Origin: Candidatus Nitrosomarinus catalina
GTDB taxonomy: Archaea; Thermoproteota; Nitrososphaeria; Nitrososphaerales; Nitrosopumilaceae
DNA length: 64,000 nucleotides
Reading direction: 5' to 3'
Assembly (NCBI RefSeq): GCF_002156965.1
Contig: NZ_CP021324.1
Span: forward strand, 694,681-758,680
Positions 60,357-64,000 of the stretch are shown here, in pieces; position 1 is the stretch's first letter, and every line of letters starts with the position of its first letter. A program made the position numbers and the translations under genes. The notes under the pieces are model-generated. The model was given only the letters and a program-made list of their open reading frames with translations. It did no database searches and had not been told where the DNA came from.

Positions 60357-60788
60357 ATGCAATACATAGAAAGAGAGTTAGCCCCAGATACAAAGATACC
60401 AATTAGAATTGGATTCATCAAACCCAATGGGGCTCCATCAATTATTTCATTATGGTATATCGATATAAATGGAAAAATCTATTGTGCAACACAAAAAACT
60501 GCAAAAATTATTCATTACTTGGAAAATAAACCCACATGTGGATTTGAAATAGCAGCAGATCAACCCCCATACAAAGGCTCACGAGGTGAAGGAATTGTTA
60601 AAATTATACCATCTAAAGGTCCAGAAATTTTGAAAATTTTAATTAAAAAATATCTAGGAGATAAAGAATCCACATTATCAAAATTCCTATTAAGTCATTC
60701 AAAAAATGAAATTGCAATTGAAATTACACCAAAAAAAATATTTCATTATGACTATTCAAAGCGCATGAAAGGAATTAGTTATGAATGA
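60357..60788 (+). CDS. split-barrel flavin-binding protein (PPOX type)
   Basis: 143 residues. IPIRIGFIKPNGAPSIISLWY, IYCATQKTAKIIHYLENKP and CGFEIAADQPPYKGSRGEG match the pyridoxamine-phosphate-oxidase-like barrel that binds FMN or F420. A GTGAGG Shine-Dalgarno-like stretch lies about 11 bp before the ATG, consistent with a leadered transcript. Overlaps the next small gene by 8 bp. Confidence 0.82.
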   Translation: MQYIERELAPDTKIPIRIGFIKPNGAPSIISLWYIDINGKIYCATQKTAKIIHYLENKPTCGFEIAADQPPYKGSRGEGIVKIIPSKGPEILKILIKKYLGDKESTLSKFLLSHSKNEIAIEITPKKIFHYDYSKRMKGISYE

Positions 60789-60918
60789 CGACGGATGTCC
60801 CACATGTGGTTCAAAAAATTTTGGCACAATAGAAATGAAAAAAGATGTCAAAGGATTAGTGAATTGGAAAAAACAATGTTACAATTGTAAAAAATTTTGG
60901 AACGGTTCAGATTATTAG
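60781..60918 (+). CDS. small CxxC-CxxC protein, 45 residues
   Basis: 45 residues: DGCPTCGSKNFGTIE and KQCYNCKKFWNG, two CxxC pairs forming a zinc ribbon. Starts 8 bp inside the split-barrel gene. The next TTAGCACTA element overlaps its final codons. Confidence 0.65.
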   Translation: MNDDGCPTCGSKNFGTIEMKKDVKGLVNWKKQCYNCKKFWNGSDY

Positions 60919-60923
60919 CACTA
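60915..60923 (+). promoter_or_regulatory. TTAGCACTA element, 60980 gene
   Basis: TTAGCACTA, 57 bp upstream of the ATG at 60980 (48 bp from an in-frame TTG at 60971) and 20 bp upstream of TTTTAAATA (60943). A weaker TTACCACTA lies at 60935-60943. It overlaps the stop codon of the preceding gene. Confidence 0.6.
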
Positions 60924-60979
60924 TAACTAATAATTACCACTATTTTAAATAAAAAGAACTACTAGTAAGATTGAATACA

Positions 60980-61294
60980 ATGCAACAGACAACACAACAA
61001 AAACCACCAGTATTGAAATTTTTAGCAATAATTTCAATCGCTACGGCAGTAATCTTGGTGCTTACAATTACACCATGGAACATTATGCCAACATCTGTAA
61101 CTGAGGATGTTCAAGTCATTGCAACAACTGAGATTGGATGTATAGGAGAATCAGCACTAGGACATTCAGTGGTCGTAGAAAACTGCCAAGCCAAAGTGGG
61201 TGACATAATATCTGCCACATTCTACGTTCCAGCACTAGAGCAAAATGGATATTATGACAAAATCCAGGAGAAATTAGAGAAGGTCACCCCTTAA
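60980..61294 (+). CDS. membrane-anchored hypothetical protein, 104 residues
   Basis: A membrane helix (about 12-32, VLKFLAIISIATAVILVLTI) then an extracytoplasmic domain with two cysteines (GCIGESALGHSV, ENCQAKVG) that may form a disulfide. No known family. Start either the ATG at 60980 or a TTG at 60971, the latter fitting a leaderless transcript from the TATA at 60943. Confidence 0.65.
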   Translation: MQQTTQQKPPVLKFLAIISIATAVILVLTITPWNIMPTSVTEDVQVIATTEIGCIGESALGHSVVVENCQAKVGDIISATFYVPALEQNGYYDKIQEKLEKVTP

Positions 61295-61355
61295 CTCTAT
61301 TTTTTATTGATAACATCATCAAAACAAATAAGAACTGAAAAAATATTTGAAAATT

Positions 61356-61631
61356 ATGTCAAATAAAGTCAAATGTTCACACATACTAGTTGAAAAACAA
61401 AGTCAAGCACTAGAAATTTTAGAAGAAATCAAAAATGGTAAAAAATTTGGTGCCGCAGCCAAAGAAATTTCCACATGTCCCAGTAGCAAAAAAGAAGGAG
61501 ACCTAGGATACTTTACAAAAGGAATGATGGTAAAAGAATTTGAAGATGTTGCATTCACATTAAACATCGGAGAAGTATCCCAACCAGTAAAAACAGAATT
61601 CGGATACCACATCATTAAAAGACTAGGCTAA
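61356..61631 (+). CDS. parvulin-type peptidyl-prolyl isomerase
   Basis: 91 residues from the ATG at 61356. [18 protein letters not shown], the [19 protein letters not shown] core, and [14 protein letters not shown] are a complete stand-alone parvulin domain, like NmPin of Nitrosopumilus maritimus. Catalyses prolyl cis-trans isomerisation. An in-frame TTG upstream is unlikely to be used. Confidence 0.95.
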   Translation: MSNKVKCSHILVEKQSQALEILEEIKNGKKFGAAAKEISTCPSSKKEGDLGYFTKGMMVKEFEDVAFTLNIGEVSQPVKTEFGYHIIKRLG

Positions 61632-61645
61632 AAAAGTCAATTGTA

Positions 61646-61918
61646 ATGACAGTTTTAAACGAACAAACATTAAATGATATTTTACAATATTTAGAAAAGT
61701 CAATTAATAATTTGATGTCAGACGGATTAGATAATTTAGAAATTAATGGTGGAGAAGAAATGAAAAAATTTCTAGAAAATCAATTTGACATACGCTTAGA
61801 AAATTTACTAATTTCAAAGAGTAGCAGCATACATCACCTAGAATCAGGCATGAAAAATTTAGTAATACAAAAAAAACAAGAAATCATATCAAAAATTTCA
61901 AAACAAATGAATAATTAG
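61646..61918 (+). CDS. hypothetical helical protein, 90 residues
   Basis: Not recognised. Helical, acidic (LNDILQYLEKSINNLMSDGLDNLEI and a C-terminal coiled-coil). ATG start 14 bp after the parvulin. Convergent with the helicase, 4-bp overlap. Possible oligomeric protein. Confidence 0.6.
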   Translation: MTVLNEQTLNDILQYLEKSINNLMSDGLDNLEINGGEEMKKFLENQFDIRLENLLISKSSSIHHLESGMKNLVIQKKQEIISKISKQMNN

Positions 61919-63420
61919 ATAAACGCATCCAGTCCTGTTTTGACTGAAGGATCTTTATTTTTTTCTAAAACTTTAGTCATTTTAGACCCCATAGACCTTG
62001 CAGCAGAAATTTTTCTCTTACCAATCCAATAGTAAGTTTCATCAATTGTATCTTTAGCGATTAATACAACTAATTTTCCAGTATCTTTTCTTCCAGTTCT
62101 TCCCCTTCTTTGGATAAATCTAATTGAACTTGGGACATTGTCATAAAAAATTACTTGATTTACTTCAGCAATATCCAATCCTTCTTCGCCAACGCGAGTT
62201 GCCACTAAAACCTGAAATTCACCGTCTCTAAATTTCTGTACAACTTCAATTTGCTTTTTTTGTTTTAATCCAGTATCACCTGCTTTTCCAATTAGTATAC
62301 CTGCAGGAATTCCAAGTTTGTTAAGTTCAGTATGAATCATATCTACAGAATCACGATAACTAGTAAAGATCAATGCTTTTCCAGGAACTGAATTTAAAAT
62401 TTCTTTTAATTTAGGAATTTTAGAATGTTCAATACCGTTAGATTTTGCCTCCTTAGCTAAAGACAGTGCTTTTGTAAAATTAGGATCAAGTTCAAACAAG
62501 TCCTTTACCCCAACACCCTTTTTTGCCTGAGCACGCTTACAGAATTGTAAAAATGGAGTAATTCCATGAGCCTCAAGAATATTTAGTGCATAGTGAATTC
62601 GAATTCCAGAAAACAAGGGTTTAGCAGATTTTCGATTTTTAGATAAAACAAACGGTCGCAGTCTTAGCAGCGAAGAAAGAGATTGTTGATCATTTAATGG
62701 CAGGCCATTTTTTTTGAGTAAATCATAGCGTTCGTCTAATGCAGATTTTAATAATTTCTGAATGGATTTAAGCTCCATAGGAAGTTCTACGTTTATCCAT
62801 TCAGTATTAGTTTCCTGAATGTAAGGTTTCACGTCAGGACTAGTTTCATTTCGTTCTGCAACGACAGATATTTGTAATCTTTTCAAAATTTCAGTAGCTT
62901 TTTCTTGTTCACTAGGTAATGTAGCAGTCATTCCCAAAATCCGAGTGGATGAATTTTCAAAATGCTCAGCAATACTAGAATAAGCATAGTCACCAGTAGT
63001 TCTATGAACTTCGTCAAAAATTACTAAATTGAATTGAGTGGATTTAACAACATTATGATTCATATCATTTCTTGCAACTTCAGGAGTTGCACAGATTATA
63101 CGATGGTTCCAAAGATCTGTACGTTTTTCAACAGAATCCTCACCTGTAATTAAGACGGTATCATCAATAGTTAGATTTTTTTTTAAGAAATCAAAATGCT
63201 GATTAACTAAAACCCTAGTAGGAGCTAAAAATAAAATTGTTCCAGATTTTTTTACCAAATATTCTGAAATTACATGTAATGCAACAGTTGTTTTTCCAAG
63301 ACCAGTGGGTAAGACAACAATACAATTTTCATTGATTGCCTGACTAGCAAGATTGATTTGATAATCTCGTTTTTCAACAGAATTTTTTTGGATGAATTCT
63401 TTTTCAACATATTCAGTCAA
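61915..63420 (-). CDS. Hef/FANCM-type SF2 helicase without nuclease domain
   Basis: 501 residues. Walker A PTGLGKT, DEVH box (FDEVHRTTGD), motif III MTATLPS, an insert of about 130 residues between the two RecA domains (typical of Hef/FANCM), motif VI RRGRTGR. The XPF-type nuclease of euryarchaeal Hef is missing. The C-terminus ends with KTGLDAFI, faintly like a PCNA-interaction tail. Likely fork repair. ATG start. Confidence 0.92.
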   Translation of the reverse strand: MTEYVEKEFIQKNSVEKRDYQINLASQAINENCIVVLPTGLGKTTVALHVISEYLVKKSGTILFLAPTRVLVNQHFDFLKKNLTIDDTVLITGEDSVEKRTDLWNHRIICATPEVARNDMNHNVVKSTQFNLVIFDEVHRTTGDYAYSSIAEHFENSSTRILGMTATLPSEQEKATEILKRLQISVVAERNETSPDVKPYIQETNTEWINVELPMELKSIQKLLKSALDERYDLLKKNGLPLNDQQSLSSLLRLRPFVLSKNRKSAKPLFSGIRIHYALNILEAHGITPFLQFCKRAQAKKGVGVKDLFELDPNFTKALSLAKEAKSNGIEHSKIPKLKEILNSVPGKALIFTSYRDSVDMIHTELNKLGIPAGILIGKAGDTGLKQKKQIEVVQKFRDGEFQVLVATRVGEEGLDIAEVNQVIFYDNVPSSIRFIQRRGRTGRKDTGKLVVLIAKDTIDETYYWIGKRKISAARSMGSKMTKVLEKNKDPSVKTGLDAFI

Positions 63421-63581
63421 AGTATAAACAAAAATTAGAATTTAGGAATTTTATGTTTACTGTGTGATAATTATTATGAATGGATCAATAAATAATTCAC
63501 ATTCAATTAGGCACAAAAAATATAATTTGGATCACACGGCTAACAAGATAAGTTTAGATTATTACTGATTTTAAAGAATTC

Positions 63582-63656
63582 ATGATTTCTAGAGGACTTA
63601 TTGTAGGAATTATCGTAATCATAATAGGTGCAGGTATGCTCATAATCACTAGCTAA
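63582..63656 (+). CDS. single-helix membrane microprotein, 24 residues
   Basis: ATG to TAA: MISRGLIVGIIVIIIGAGML then IITS. A basic residue followed by one transmembrane helix; same plan as those at 1120 and 27403. It lies between the helicase start and a minus-strand microprotein. Confidence 0.45.
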   Translation: MISRGLIVGIIVIIIGAGMLIITS

Positions 63657-63668
63657 AATAAGAATTTC

Positions 63669-63773
63669 TTATCGCAATACCATCAAAATGCCACCAGCTA
63701 TTGTTCCACATATTACAATGATTATCATGCTTTTTCCAGAAAAAACAGAACCAGAATGTTTAGACCATGACAT
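63669..63773 (-). CDS. single-helix membrane microprotein, 34 residues
   Basis: From the ATG at 63773: MSWSKHSGSVFSGKSM, then IIIVICGTIAGGILMVLR. A soluble basic start, one membrane helix and a final Arg. Convergent with the microprotein at 63582 (12 bp between stops). Confidence 0.45.
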   Translation of the reverse strand: MSWSKHSGSVFSGKSMIIIVICGTIAGGILMVLR

Positions 63774-63960
63774 GTTAATTTACTCCAAAAGTGTTACAAT
63801 ATGTAGAATTAGTCTTTTGAGAAAATACTAATGACATACATAGAATCCAAACACTTACCATATTTTACCATAAATTCTTTAATTCATTAAGTTTTTGAAT
63901 TGTGTCAAATTATCAGATTCAGATACTGTGATACAAATAGAAGTAGAAATACAGAAAATT

Positions 63961-64000
63961 ATGCCATTATTATGTAAAGATTGTAACGGAAGAAGATTTC
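63961..64000 (+). CDS. partial small CxxC protein (runs off the window)
   Basis: An ATG at 63961 begins MPLLCKDCNGRRF and continues beyond the end of the window. The CxxC at residues 5-8 suggests another small zinc protein. Only 13 codons are visible. Confidence 0.5.
   Translation, partial: MPLLCKDCNGRRF

Overview
The window looks like chromosome of a marine ammonia-oxidising archaeon close to Nitrosopumilus (Thaumarchaeota/Nitrososphaerota). Evidence: strong AT bias with short intergenic gaps, mostly leaderless promoters with TATA boxes, archaeal information genes (TBP, two TFBs, RpoK, Alba, S25e, S26e, archaeal-type ThrRS, deoxyhypusine synthase, a Hef-type helicase), a free-standing parvulin like Nitrosopumilus NmPin, many tiny CxxC proteins, and secreted proteins carrying the WIKNNAGWWA repeat. 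No rRNA, recognisable tRNA, CRISPR array, insertion sequence or prophage was found.

Layout. 0-3.2 kb: small hypothetical genes, a DUF922-like metalloprotease candidate, a possible structured RNA and a PepSY protein. 3.2-8.2 kb: trpE-G-D-C-B on the minus strand with overlapping genes; trpA lies alone at 27.9 kb beside pyrG, and no trpF is seen. 8.3-18 kb: large secreted proteins (NHL beta-propeller, cupredoxin-containing protein, related exoproteins). 18-21 kb: MoxR ATPase, DUF58 and membrane vWA protein, followed by a candidate non-coding RNA ending in a hairpin and T-run. 21-27.5 kb: small proteins, a TudS/DUF523-DUF1722 protein, HAD phosphatase, ferritin. 27.9-48 kb: housekeeping genes (trpA, pyrG, NAD kinase with a C-terminal helix-turn-helix, PfkB kinase, ribosomal proteins, thrS, agmatinase family, DNA glycosylase, deoxyhypusine synthase, rpoK, alba, MenA-like prenyltransferase, an aRF1-like GGQ protein). 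48-50 kb: a TFB-TBP pair.

The most interesting region is 49.8-61.3 kb. Nearly every transcription unit there has the 9-mer TTAGCACTA (or one mismatch) about 20 bp upstream of a TATA box and about 50 bp upstream of the start codon. The genes include a B12-binding protein with the W-x9-E-H and E-x-H-x-x-G signatures of the bacterial light sensors CarH/LitR, but with a non-MerR N-terminus. They also include a second TFB, an FAD-dependent phytoene-desaturase-like oxidoreductase, an SRPBCC protein, an SDR with a membrane tail, a DUF1722 (YbgA) protein, a flavin split-barrel protein and two secreted proteins. The same motif at the same spacing lies upstream of the distant DUF523-DUF1722 gene at 25 kb. 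My inference is a light- or photo-oxidative-stress regulon, with the B12 protein as sensor and possibly the second TFB as output. The motif and spacing are seen directly; the light response is inferred.

Many genes below about 60 codons were found by reading intergenic DNA: five single-helix membrane microproteins of 24-34 residues, and small Cys-rich or YHS-type proteins at 2239, 22960, 25422, 32332, 42667, 52951, 60781 and 63961.
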